Shown here piece by piece: positions 6,124 through 13,855 of a stretch of 14,364 nt of DNA; within the stretch, counting starts at the first letter, position 1; every line of letters starts with the position of its first letter. The notes beneath the pieces were generated by a model that had not been told where the DNA came from, did not search any database, and saw nothing but the letters and a program-made list of their open reading frames with translations. The translations under genes were made by a program, and so were the position numbers. Origin of the DNA: DATAFF01 sp044870245 (GTDB taxonomy: Bacteria; Pseudomonadota; Alphaproteobacteria; Rhizobiales; Aestuariivirgaceae); NCBI GenBank assembly GCA_044870245.1, contig JBIOYR010000092.1:1-14364 (forward strand), read 5' to 3'.

Positions 6124-7911
6124 ATGGTCGATGTAACTCCGTCTGCGGTCGACTATGTCGCGCCAGCGCATGAGGAAGACGAGCTTTATCATCCTCATAG
6201 TTTCCTGACCAAATACGTCTGGAGCCAGGACGCGAAGGTCATCGCCATTCAATATGCCGGCACCGCCACCGCCATCGGCCTCGTTGCGCTGGTGCTCTCC
6301 TGGATGATGCGGCTCCAGCTCGGTTTCCCCGACACCTTCTCCTTCATCTCGCCGGAAGCCTACTACCAGTTCATCACCGTTCACGGGATGATCATGGTGA
6401 TCTACCTGCTCACGGCGTTGTTCCTCGGCGGCTTCGGGAACTACCTCATCCCGCTGATGGTGGGCGCCCGCGACATGGTATTTCCCTATGTCAACATGCT
6501 GAGCTATTGGGTCTATCTTCTCGCGGTGCTGGTGCTCGTCGCCAGCTTCTTCATGCCAGGGGGAGCGACCGGTGCGGGCTGGACCCTCTATCCGCCGCAA
6601 GCCATCCTGAACGGCACGCCAGGGCGCGACTTCGGCATCATCCTGATGCTGATATCGCTGATCATCTTCATCATCGGCTTCACCATGGGCGGCCTCAACT
6701 ATGTGGTGACGGTGCTGCAGGCGCGCTGCCGGGGGATGACACTGATGCGCTTGCCGCTGAGCGTGTGGGGCATCTTCGTCGCCACCATACTGGCGCTGCT
6801 GGCCTTCCCGGCGCTGTTCGTCGGCTGCGTCATGATGCTGTTCGACCGCATTCTCGGAACCAGCTTCTTCATGCCCAAGATCGTCGAATTCGGCGAGCAG
6901 CTGGCCTATGGCGGGGGTAGCCCCATCCTGTTCCAGCACCTGTTCTGGTTCTTCGGCCATCCCGAGGTCTATATCGTTGCGCTGCCGGCTTTCGGCATCG
7001 TGTCGGACCTGATCAGCACCCATGCGCGCAAGAACATCTTCGGCTATCGCATGATGGTGTGGGCGATCGTGGCGATCGGCGGCTTGAGCTTCGTGGTGTG
7101 GGCGCACCACATGTATGTCAGCGGCATGAACCCGTATTTCGGCTTCTTCTTTGCGACAACGACGCTGATCATCGCCGTCCCGACCGCCATCAAGGTCTAC
7201 AACTGGGTGCTGACGCTGTGGCGGGCCAACATCCATCTCACAGTCCCGATGCTGTTTGCCATCGCCTTCATCCTGACCTTCGTGAATGGCGGGATCACCG
7301 GCCTGTTCCTCGGCAACGTGGTGGTCGACGTGCCGCTGTCCGATACCATGTTCGTGGTGGCTCATTTCCATATGGTGATGGGTGTTGCACCGCTGCTCGT
7401 GATCTTTGGCGCCATCTATCACTGGTATCCGCTGATCACCGGGAGGATGTACAACAACGCGCTCGGGCAGTTCCATTTCTGGGTCACCTTCGTCAGCGCC
7501 TATCTGATCTTCTTCCCGATGCACTACCTCGGATTCATCGGCGTGCCGCGCCGCTATTTCGAGATCAACGACACGACGTTCGTTCCGGCGAACGTCCATG
7601 ATCTGAACATGTTCATCTCGGTGGTGGCGCTGATCGTCGGCTTCGCGCAGATGGTGTTCCTGTACAACATCATCTCGAACATCTGGTATGGCAAGAAGGC
7701 GGAGCGGAACCCGTGGCGAGCGACGACCCTGGAGTGGCAGACGCCGGAGTTGCCGCCCGGGCACGGCAATTTCGGCAAGGAGACTCCGGTGGTCTATCGC
7801 TGGGCCTATGATTACAGCGTGCCCGGCGTTGCCCAAGACTACATTCCGCAGAACATGGCGCCGGACGAGGTGCCGATGGTCGCGAGGCCGCACCGGATGC
7901 AGCCAGCTTGA
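6124..7911 (+). CDS. coxN: Alternative cytochrome c oxidase subunit I, CoxN type
   Basis: This is the catalytic subunit that reduces O2 to water and pumps protons; 595 residues with the 12-helix heme-copper core. Key residues are all present: low-spin heme ligands H88 and H416, high-spin heme ligand H414, CuB ligands H279, H328 and H329, and Y283 for the His-Tyr cross-link. D-channel residues are N106, D117 and E281 (GHPEVY), and the K-channel lysine is K357 (PTAIKVYNW). This makes it an A1-type enzyme. The segment GARDM replaces the mitochondrial GAPDM, as in quinol oxidases, but the neighbouring CuA subunit shows it uses cytochrome c. The N-terminus (1-40) is longer than in the mitochondrial form and the C-terminus (from about 525) carries a soluble tail (WQTPELPPGHGNF). 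The start is ATG 6124 with GAGGG at 6113-6117. The next gene starts six bases after the stop. Confidence 0.98.
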   Translation: MVDVTPSAVDYVAPAHEEDELYHPHSFLTKYVWSQDAKVIAIQYAGTATAIGLVALVLSWMMRLQLGFPDTFSFISPEAYYQFITVHGMIMVIYLLTALFLGGFGNYLIPLMVGARDMVFPYVNMLSYWVYLLAVLVLVASFFMPGGATGAGWTLYPPQAILNGTPGRDFGIILMLISLIIFIIGFTMGGLNYVVTVLQARCRGMTLMRLPLSVWGIFVATILALLAFPALFVGCVMMLFDRILGTSFFMPKIVEFGEQLAYGGGSPILFQHLFWFFGHPEVYIVALPAFGIVSDLISTHARKNIFGYRMMVWAIVAIGGLSFVVWAHHMYVSGMNPYFGFFFATTTLIIAVPTAIKVYNWVLTLWRANIHLTVPMLFAIAFILTFVNGGITGLFLGNVVVDVPLSDTMFVVAHFHMVMGVAPLLVIFGAIYHWYPLITGRMYNNALGQFHFWVTFVSAYLIFFPMHYLGFIGVPRRYFEINDTTFVPANVHDLNMFISVVALIVGFAQMVFLYNIISNIWYGKKAERNPWRATTLEWQTPELPPGHGNFGKETPVVYRWAYDYSVPGVAQDYIPQNMAPDEVPMVARPHRMQPA

Positions 7912-7917
7912 GGACCC

Positions 7918-8604
7918 GTGGGCATCCTTGCGAAATTGTCGGAAAAGCCCTGGGTGAAATCCCAGAGCGACGCCGACAATCTGCATGAGGGCAGCACGTT
8001 CACCATTCCCACTCCGTGGCTTGGCCTGAACGTGCTGTTCGCGGTGATTGCCGTTCTCTTCCTGCTTCTGAGCATCGCCTATTATCATCACCGCGTCGTT
8101 CACGCGTCGGAATATCAGGCGGCGGCGGCACAGTCGGCGTCGTTTCTCGATCTCTGTCTGTCATCGGGGCCGACGTGGTTCGGCCTTCCCAAGCTGTGGC
8201 TGCTGTGGGTGAACACCGCGATCCTGTTCCTAGGCAGCATCGCCATGCAGGGCCTGCAGGCTGCGACGCGGCGGGGGCAGGCGGACTCGGTGCGCGACTA
8301 CCTGCTGATTGCCGGAGCGTTGACGACGGCTTTCCTGGTAGGGCAGATCGTGGTGGCGCGGCAGCTGGCCGGTCTCGGATTCTTTGCGGCGACAACGCCT
8401 GCGGTGGCGTTCTTCCTGCTCATCGCCCTGCTGCATGGGCTCCATGTGTTCGGCGGCCTGGTGCCGCTTGGCCGGGTCGGAGCGCGGCTGTGGCGCGGTG
8501 ACAAGGTTGCCGACCTGCGCCTGATTGTGGAATTGTGCACCGCTTATTGGCATTTTCTGCTTGTGGTCTGGTTGTTGTTGTTCGCAATGCTGCTGCTCAC
8601 CTGA
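7918..8604 (+). CDS. coxO: Subunit III-type oxidase polypeptide, CoxO type
   Basis: This is a membrane subunit of the same oxidase, 228 residues, with five hydrophobic helices at about 37-57, 93-113, 128-147, 162-185 and 205-227. Subunit III family marks are HGLHVFGG (173-180) and YWHF (210-213). It is divergent: where subunit III normally has Gln-x-x-Glu it has QIVV (143-146), and where YWHFVD is usual it reads YWHFLL, so acidic positions are lost. The start is GTG 7918, with GAGGA overlapping the end of the subunit I gene (7910-7914); no ATG fits better. UniProt describes the Bradyrhizobium counterpart simply as alternative oxidase polypeptide CoxO. It is likely structural or assembly related, complementing the next gene. 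Assignment rests on family motifs and on operon position between subunit I and the canonical subunit III. Confidence 0.92.
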   Translation: MGILAKLSEKPWVKSQSDADNLHEGSTFTIPTPWLGLNVLFAVIAVLFLLLSIAYYHHRVVHASEYQAAAAQSASFLDLCLSSGPTWFGLPKLWLLWVNTAILFLGSIAMQGLQAATRRGQADSVRDYLLIAGALTTAFLVGQIVVARQLAGLGFFAATTPAVAFFLLIALLHGLHVFGGLVPLGRVGARLWRGDKVADLRLIVELCTAYWHFLLVVWLLLFAMLLLT

Positions 8605-8615
8605 GGGGCTATCGA

Positions 8616-9335
8616 ATGTCGCATACCGCCATCGTCGAAGACAAAGCAACACACTCGCCGCGGAGCTGGAACACCCTGGTCCGCGACTGGTCTTCCGATC
8701 AGCGGGCGTTCAAGAACGTCCCCTGGGGGAAGGCCATGATGTGGATCTTCCTTCTGAGCGACACCTTCATCTTCAGCTGCTTCCTCCTGTCCTACATGAC
8801 GGTGAGGATGTCGACGCTCGATAAGTGGCCCAACCCGAGCAAGGTGTTCGCGCTTCACATAGGCGGTCAGGAAGTTCCGCTGATCCTGATCGCGATCATG
8901 ACCTTCATCCTGATCAGCTCGAGCGGCACGATGGCCCTGGCGGTGAAGTACGGCTATCAGAAGGACCGAACCAAGACCGCCATCCTGATGATCCTTACCG
9001 CCATTCTCGGGGCGACATTCGTCGGCATGCAGGCCTTCGAGTGGACCAAGCTGATCACCGAAGGTGTCAGGCCGTGGGGGAATCCGTGGGGCGCGCCGCA
9101 ATTCGGCTCGACCTTCTTCATGATCACGGGTTTCCACGGCACGCATGTGTCGATCGGTGTGATCTTCCTCATCATCATTGCCCGCAAGGTCTGGCGCGGC
9201 GATTTCGATATCGAGCGAAAGGGCTTCTTCACCAGCCGGAAGGGGCGCTACGAGATCGTCGAAACCACTGGCCTTTACTGGCACTTCGTCGACCTGGTCT
9301 GGGTCTTCATCTTCGCTTTCTTCTATCTTTGGTGA
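8616..9335 (+). CDS. coxP: Cytochrome c oxidase subunit III, CoxP type
   Basis: This subunit III protein has 239 residues from ATG 8616, with GAGGGG eight bases upstream; the longer frame from 8535 overlaps coxO and lacks similarity. Five helices lie at about 41-62, 88-109, 121-140, 165-189 and 219-238, preceded by a soluble N-terminus. The acidic positions expected of the family are present: D49 in LLSDTFIF, E142 in MQAFEW, and D226 in YWHFVDLVW. FHGTHVSIG (173-181) and GSTFFMITG (164-172) are classic subunit III blocks. Subunit III stabilises proton uptake and the active site of subunit I in A-type oxidases. Compared with coxO it keeps the functional residues, so this is the orthodox partner. 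Spacing to coxO is 11 bases and to the next gene 10 bases. Confidence 0.96.
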   Translation: MSHTAIVEDKATHSPRSWNTLVRDWSSDQRAFKNVPWGKAMMWIFLLSDTFIFSCFLLSYMTVRMSTLDKWPNPSKVFALHIGGQEVPLILIAIMTFILISSSGTMALAVKYGYQKDRTKTAILMILTAILGATFVGMQAFEWTKLITEGVRPWGNPWGAPQFGSTFFMITGFHGTHVSIGVIFLIIIARKVWRGDFDIERKGFFTSRKGRYEIVETTGLYWHFVDLVWVFIFAFFYLW

Positions 9336-9345
9336 GGGATGACAT

Positions 9346-9699
9346 ATGGCACACGCTGAGACCCACCACGCACAGGGCCACCACGCTCAGGGTCAGCAGC
9401 ACCCGATCGGCATCTATCTGTGGATCTGGCTGCTGCTCTTCGTTCTGAGCACGTTCTCCTATCTCGTCGATTACTTCCACCTCCATGGGATGCTGCGCTG
9501 GTCGCTGATCCTGCTGTTCATGATCCTGAAGGCCGGCCTGATCGTTGCCGTCTTCATGCATATGGCGTGGGAGCGCCTGGCGCTGATCTATGCGATCCTG
9601 GTGCCACCGGTGCTGATCCTGGTGTTCGTCGCGCTGATGACGCTTGAATCCGACTACACCTTCCTCACGCGCGAGGAATTCTTCGGGCTGGGACGCTGA
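9346..9699 (+). CDS. Cytochrome c oxidase subunit IV family protein (COX4_pro/CyoD-like)
   Basis: This is a small subunit of the bacterial oxidase, 117 residues, with three helices at about 21-41, 51-72 and 78-100. The pattern YLVDYFHLHG, then LLFMILKAGLIVAVFMHM and WERLALIYAILVPP, matches the prokaryotic subunit IV family, in which the Lys of the second helix and the FMHM motif are typical. The N-terminal 20 residues are rich in His and Gln (HHAQGHHAQGQQH), an unusual cytoplasmic leader that could bind metal or simply be a spacer. It is thought to help CuB loading or assembly in bo3 oxidases; here that is inference. GAGGGA precedes the ATG by about five bases. Its stop is two bases from the next start, implying translational coupling. 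Confidence 0.92.
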   Translation: MAHAETHHAQGHHAQGQQHPIGIYLWIWLLLFVLSTFSYLVDYFHLHGMLRWSLILLFMILKAGLIVAVFMHMAWERLALIYAILVPPVLILVFVALMTLESDYTFLTREEFFGLGR

Positions 9700-9701
9700 G
9701 C

Positions 9702-9956
9702 ATGCTTGTCATCATCTCTTGGGTTGGAATTCTCCTGGTGATCGCCGGGGTGCTCTACTCGGCCGGACAGGTGCTGTGGCGCGGGCCGCTGAGCGGCGGC
9801 CGAGGCGTTCGTTCCGGAGAAGCCAAGACGCTCGAGCCGCCGCGCGGCCCGGCGCGATCGCTTGGCCTGGCACGCGAATGGCCCGGTTTGGCCCTGATCG
9901 GGCTCGGCGCCATCCTGCTCCTGGCCAGGGCGGCCGCGATGTTCATCAGCGGGTGA
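9702..9956 (+). CDS. Small two-helix membrane protein at the end of the oxidase operon
   Basis: This is an unrecognised 84-residue protein. Two hydrophobic helices (about 2-22 and 62-82) flank a basic, Gly/Pro/Arg-rich loop (about 27-60) that should face the cytoplasm. The ATG lies two bases after the subunit IV stop, with GGGCTGGGA upstream inside that gene, so it is almost certainly translated with the oxidase. Its position suggests an extra small subunit or assembly aid. No ligand-type Cys or His is present, so metal delivery is unlikely. Length, hydrophobic profile and tight spacing make a chance reading frame improbable. Confidence 0.78.
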   Translation: MLVIISWVGILLVIAGVLYSAGQVLWRGPLSGGRGVRSGEAKTLEPPRGPARSLGLAREWPGLALIGLGAILLLARAAAMFISG

Positions 9957-9985
9957 CGCTCGAACTTCCTTTGATTTGAGATCCG

Positions 9986-10798
9986 ATGATCCAATTCACT
10001 CATCTCCGGGCAGCCATCTTCGATTGGGCCGGGACCGTGATCGATCATGGGTCGCTCGCGCCGATGGGGGCTTTCGTCAAGGCCTTTGCCACGTTCGATG
10101 TCGACATCTCGATCGATGAGGCACGCGGCCCGATGGGCATGGCAAAACGCCCACACATCGCCACTCTGATGGCGCTGCCACGCATCGCCGAAGCCTGGAA
10201 GGCGCGCCATGGCCGGTTGCCGGCCGATCGGGACATCGATGCCGTGTTCGAGATCTTCCTGCCGATGAACATCGCCGCGGCGAAAGATCATTCGCGACTG
10301 ATTGCCGGTACTGCCGAGACGGTGTCCAAGCTCAGGGAAGCGGGCCTGAAGATCGGCACCACGACCGGCTACACGCATGACATCATGGATGCGATCCTGC
10401 CGCTGGCGGCAGAGCAGGGGTTCGCGCCGGACAGCATCGTGTGCACCGGCGACACGCCGGCCGGGCGACCGTCACCCTTCATGATCTACCGCTCGTTGAT
10501 GGATTTGGGCGTATGGCCCGCCTCCGCCTGCCTCAAGGTGGATGACACCGAAGTGGGGATCGCCGAGGGCCTGAATGCCGGTGCATGGACTGTCGGCGTG
10601 GCGATGAGCGGCAACGTGTTCGGGTTGTCGGCGGCCGACACCGCGCGGCTGTCTCCGGCCGAGCTTGCCAGCAAGCGCGACAGCGGCCATGCGCGTCTCA
10701 GGGCTGCCGGGGCGCATTATGTGATCGACAGCGTCGCCGATCTGCTGCCGGTTACAGTCGATATCGAGGGCAGGCTCCAGCGGGGCGAGCGGCCCTGA
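9986..10798 (+). CDS. phnX: Phosphonoacetaldehyde hydrolase (phosphonatase) PhnX
   Basis: It hydrolyses phosphonoacetaldehyde to acetaldehyde and phosphate (EC 3.11.1.1), the second step of 2-aminoethylphosphonate breakdown. This cytoplasmic HAD-superfamily enzyme has 270 residues, the family length. The nucleophile motif is FDWAGT with D13; the usual second Asp is Ala (A15), as in true phosphonatases. K54 in PMGMAKRPHI is the Schiff-base lysine that separates PhnX from other HAD enzymes. Further blocks are GTTTGYT (about 117-123), VKVDDT-type sequence (CLKVDDTEVG, about 178-187) and the closing AGAHYVIDSVADL. The partner aminotransferase phnW and phosphonate transporters are not in the window. 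The ATG at 9986 has only a weak TTTGAG upstream. It lies 29 bases after the oxidase operon in the same direction, so read-through is plausible. Its stop is two bases from the stop of the convergent nuclease gene. Confidence 0.96.
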   Translation: MIQFTHLRAAIFDWAGTVIDHGSLAPMGAFVKAFATFDVDISIDEARGPMGMAKRPHIATLMALPRIAEAWKARHGRLPADRDIDAVFEIFLPMNIAAAKDHSRLIAGTAETVSKLREAGLKIGTTTGYTHDIMDAILPLAAEQGFAPDSIVCTGDTPAGRPSPFMIYRSLMDLGVWPASACLKVDDTEVGIAEGLNAGAWTVGVAMSGNVFGLSAADTARLSPAELASKRDSGHARLRAAGAHYVIDSVADLLPVTVDIEGRLQRGERP

Positions 10799-10800
10799 AC

Positions 10801-11340
10801 TCACTTCTTCTCGGAATCGCGCCACTGGCGCGGCCGATCGAAATAGCCCTGCCAGAGGCCGCGCCGCAAGGCGCGCGCCCTGTCCTCGCTGACGGAATAG
10901 ACCGAGGGGAGCCGTTCATAGGCGATTGCCCAGCCGTCCTCGACCATCCGCCGGTTCAACTCCACCGCACCGGCGGAACAGACCGCCACCGCCCGGCGAT
11001 AGCGGTCATGATCGATGACGCGGCAGCGCACCGGCTTGTCCGTCATCAGCATCTCGAGATGGCGGAAGGATTCGCGTCCGCATTGATAGGGCTCGGAGCG
11101 GCTGTCGAGACAGGTCTGGTGCAGCTCGGGAGCATCGATCCCGTAAAGTCTGATGTCGCCGTCGGGGCCGCGCAATGAATCGCCGTCGACAGCGCGGAAT
11201 TGTCCCGAGACATCCGATATTTGGCGACCAATCGCCAGCCATAGGGCGAGGGCGACGATGGAGAGGGCGGCGACATGATAGAAGAGGCGTCGCAAGGTTG
11301 CGTGGTCAGGGTTTGTTCCAGCTTGCTGCCGCCACGTCAT
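10801..11340 (-). CDS. Membrane-anchored thermonuclease-like protein (SNase family)
   Basis: It has a single N-terminal hydrophobic segment (about 19-38) followed by an SNase-fold domain (about 48-170). The family signature is clear: FRAVDGDSLRGPDGDIRLYG then IDAPE. By comparison with staphylococcal nuclease the catalytic candidates are R64, D69, E72 and R115/R116 (DRYRRAVAV). Four Cys (for example TCLDS, YQCGR, RCR, VCSAG) suggest a disulfide-stabilised exported domain. Whether it degrades DNA is unproven; many bacterial members are uncharacterised. Start choice: an open frame extends to TTG 11358 and ATG 11346, but ATG 11340 follows AGGG at a workable distance and limits the overlap with moaE to 35 bases. 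It is probably the last gene of the AsmA-moaE run. Confidence 0.88.
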   Translation of the reverse strand: MTWRQQAGTNPDHATLRRLFYHVAALSIVALALWLAIGRQISDVSGQFRAVDGDSLRGPDGDIRLYGIDAPELHQTCLDSRSEPYQCGRESFRHLEMLMTDKPVRCRVIDHDRYRRAVAVCSAGAVELNRRMVEDGWAIAYERLPSVYSVSEDRARALRRGLWQGYFDRPRQWRDSEKK

Positions 11341-11758
11341 CCTCATCCCTTGCGGCAACCCAATGCGACCCCGAGGCGCTCTCTTCGAGCTTCCAGAAGG
11401 GTGCCTTGGTCTTCAGCCAGTCGATGAGGAAGGCACAGGATTCGAGCGCCGCCTGGCGATGGGCGGCCGCGGTCATCACCAGGACGATGTCGTCGCCCGG
11501 CTCGAGGCGACCATAACGGTGGATGATGAGGCTGGCCTGGAGAGGCCAGCGGGCGCGGGCCTCGGCCTCGATGGCACTCATCGCCCGCTCGGTCATCTCC
11601 GCATAGTGCTCGAGGGTCATCGCCTTGATGGTGAGGTCGCCCGACTGCGCCCGCACCGTTCCGACAAAGACCGCAATACCGCCGATTCCGGCGTGATCGC
11701 GCTTCATCGCGGCATATTCCCGGCCGAGATCGAACGGCTCCTGCTGAAGGCGAATCAT
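11306..11758 (-). CDS. moaE: Molybdopterin synthase catalytic subunit MoaE
   Basis: This is the large subunit of molybdopterin synthase, which adds two sulfurs to precursor Z (cyclic pyranopterin monophosphate) using thiocarboxylated MoaD. It is 150 residues, the normal length. Motifs present: GAIA-type strand GGIAVFVGTVR (26-36), TLEHYAEM (48-55), IIHRYGRLEPGD (78-89), AAHRQAALES (98-107) and LKTKAPFWKLE (115-125). Active-site equivalents to E. coli H103, R104, K119 and K126 are H100, R101, K116 and K123. ATG 11758 is forced by an in-frame stop at 11765-11767; it lacks a clear ribosome binding site. moaD, its obligatory partner and usual neighbour, is not next to it: the upstream gene is AsmA, 42 bases away. 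The 3' end overlaps the nuclease gene. Confidence 0.97.
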   Translation of the reverse strand: MIRLQQEPFDLGREYAAMKRDHAGIGGIAVFVGTVRAQSGDLTIKAMTLEHYAEMTERAMSAIEAEARARWPLQASLIIHRYGRLEPGDDIVLVMTAAAHRQAALESCAFLIDWLKTKAPFWKLEESASGSHWVAARDEDDVAAASWNKP

Positions 11759-11800
11759 GAGGATTCATTACACGAGTTCGGGGCGGGGAAGTAGGCGCGT

Positions 11801-13855
11801 CTAGCGCTGCTTGGCAACGCCCTCCGGCGCGGCCTCATCCAAAAAACCCTTGAGAAGCGAATCGTCGTCGCCTGGCGAATTCTCACCAACCGCCCCCAGA
11901 CCTCCCTTCGCGCGATTGGGGAGGGTCGCCTTGACCTTTTCGCGCCGCGCCGAGTCGAAAATGCTGCCGTCGTTCTCGAGAGGCGGGGTGGGTGCCCGAA
12001 GCTTGTTCAGCGTGTCGTATCCCGCCTGTGGATTTTCCAAGATGCCCGCAATATCGGGGTAGATCTTCGGACTGCCCCAGGGACCTCTCACGACCAGGGG
12101 AACGGCCAGCACCGCCGTCTCGCCCGGAGCGGCATTCCCCGAGGGATCGCTCGCAAGTTTCGGCACCAGCTTGAAGTCGAGAGCCTTGCGCAGCAAATCG
12201 GCCTGGCCGGTTCCGGTGATGGAAAGCTCGGGTGCGACCAGCTCGAGATCGCGGCTCGCGGCAATTCCGTCCTGCAGCGCGAAGGTGGCCGACAGGTTCC
12301 GGAAAACCGTGCGGGAATCGGCAACCGGCTGCCAGCCGTCGAGGATCTCCTTCTTGACGTCGCGCAACATCCTGACGAGGTTCATGTCGCGGATCGCGCC
12401 GTTCACGATGCGGAGCTCGGCGGTGCCGCGCAAGGTCGAGATCATTTCGCGTTGGGTGTGGCCGGCGCCGGCGAGAGACACTGTCATCGATGTCGCACCG
12501 GCGAGCGCGTCAAGCCCGATCCAATTATCGAACAGCGGAGCACCGTCGATGTTCTCGGCGCGCAGCGCACCCTGCATGGCAGGAACCTGGCGCGAGCCAT
12601 TGAGCACCAGCCGGCCGGAAGCCTTGCCGCCATATAGCGCGGCCTCCTTGATGGAGAGATCGAGGACCCCGCCGCCAAGCTCGACCGCGATGGTGGCTCT
12701 GCCAGTCCGCAGGCTGCCAATGCGGAGCTCGGAGGCCGCCAATGAAAGGTTGGCATCGAGCATGCGGAGCGGCGCGAAATCGAGCGCCCGATCGCTCCAA
12801 TCGTCATCATCGTCCGACTGGGAGGCGTCGTTGAGCTTCGAAATGCCGGCATAGACGTTCAAGTCGATGCGATCGAGCCCGAGGGCGGCGGTGACCTTGG
12901 GCCGGTCGCCGGCGAGATCGACCTTGATATTGCCCTGGCCGTTCATGCCATCCAGGTTCATGACCGTCTTGGACAGGGTGAGAACACCATTGGTCAGGTC
13001 GAATGATCCGTTGGCCGTGAGCGGGCCAAGTCCGCGGCCGGTGCCCAGTCGATATCCCGACCAGCTGGACAGCTCGCGCAAGGACGGAGTTGTCAGCTCG
13101 GCAGTCCCCGAGAGGCTCGCTTCCCGGTTCAGGACGGCGCGGCCGCTGAAGGCAAACTTCAAGAGCGGCGAATCGACCGTGACATCGATCGGCGAGCCCT
13201 GGCCTGGAATGCGCGCCGGATCTTTCACGAAGAGCGTGAGCGCCACCCTTTGGCGGTTCCACAGCACGTAGCCGCGCGCCGCGAAGGGCGTGTCGGGGGT
13301 CGCGAAATTGACCAGCAGATCGGCGCCGGTCAGGGAAACGGCACTGCCGGTCCGCTCGTTGACGAAGCGCACCACGCCGTTCTCGATGCGGATCGGGGCG
13401 GCGGCGATGCTGGCGAGCAAGCGCTGATAGGCGGCGCTGGCGGGCGAGGCGGGACCGGCGAACGCCCAATTTGCCCGACCCTCGCCATCGCTGACCAGGG
13501 TCAGGCGGGGATTGATCAGCGTGAGCTGCTGCACCGCGAGCCGGCGTTCCAGCAAAGAGCGGGCATCGATCTTGATGCGCAACCGACCAATGGCAGCGAG
13601 CTGGCCGTGGTAGAGGCCGGGCGGGTTGGAGAGGACGACGTCGTCAGCCTCGATGGCGAGCTCAGGCCAGAGCACGATTCGCGGGGCTCGGGAAACCGTC
13701 AGCGTACGTCCTGTCGTCGCCTTGACGGCCTGCTGCAGCTGTTGAATGGCAAAGTCGACCGGCAGAACCAGCGGCAGCGCACCGACCACAGCCACCGCCA
13801 TGACGATCAAGGCGAGGACTGAAATCAGGACCAAAATGGTGCGCCGCACCGGCAT
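11801..13855 (-). CDS. AsmA-family envelope protein
   Basis: This is a large inner-membrane-anchored, periplasmic protein of the AsmA/YhdP type, 684 residues from ATG 13855, which has a near-perfect AAGGAGG five bases upstream; the frame runs back to 13900 without a better start. Residues about 6-30 form the single membrane anchor. The rest is predicted beta-rich: repeated patterns such as GRTLTVSRAPRIVLWPELAI, VQQLTLINPRLTLVSDGEG and a C-terminal AsmA segment near 470-500 (STLRGTAELRIVNGAIRD). Such proteins resemble bridges that move phospholipid between membranes; AsmA itself influences outer-membrane protein and lipid balance in E. coli. The C-terminus ends in a charged low-complexity tail (GAVGENSPGDDDSL). 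It is the first gene of a leftward run with moaE and the nuclease-like gene; no functional link between them is obvious. Confidence 0.93.
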   Translation of the reverse strand: MPVRRTILVLISVLALIVMAVAVVGALPLVLPVDFAIQQLQQAVKATTGRTLTVSRAPRIVLWPELAIEADDVVLSNPPGLYHGQLAAIGRLRIKIDARSLLERRLAVQQLTLINPRLTLVSDGEGRANWAFAGPASPASAAYQRLLASIAAAPIRIENGVVRFVNERTGSAVSLTGADLLVNFATPDTPFAARGYVLWNRQRVALTLFVKDPARIPGQGSPIDVTVDSPLLKFAFSGRAVLNREASLSGTAELTTPSLRELSSWSGYRLGTGRGLGPLTANGSFDLTNGVLTLSKTVMNLDGMNGQGNIKVDLAGDRPKVTAALGLDRIDLNVYAGISKLNDASQSDDDDDWSDRALDFAPLRMLDANLSLAASELRIGSLRTGRATIAVELGGGVLDLSIKEAALYGGKASGRLVLNGSRQVPAMQGALRAENIDGAPLFDNWIGLDALAGATSMTVSLAGAGHTQREMISTLRGTAELRIVNGAIRDMNLVRMLRDVKKEILDGWQPVADSRTVFRNLSATFALQDGIAASRDLELVAPELSITGTGQADLLRKALDFKLVPKLASDPSGNAAPGETAVLAVPLVVRGPWGSPKIYPDIAGILENPQAGYDTLNKLRAPTPPLENDGSIFDSARREKVKATLPNRAKGGLGAVGENSPGDDDSLLKGFLDEAAPEGVAKQR

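Noticed and set aside
6085..8103. Open reading frame of 672 codons on the minus strand opposite subunit I
   Set aside because: It is antisense to an unmistakable coxN with all catalytic residues. The product is a His/Asp/Glu/Gln-rich low-complexity chain with no hydrophobic core, as produced by reading high-GC codons backwards.
9971..9984. FNR/FixK box before phnX (TTGATTTGAGATCC)
   Set aside because: The second half-site does not match ATCAA, so symmetry is missing.
10796..10803. Terminator between phnX and the nuclease-like gene
   Set aside because: The convergent stop codons are two bases apart and no stem with a T-run is visible around them.
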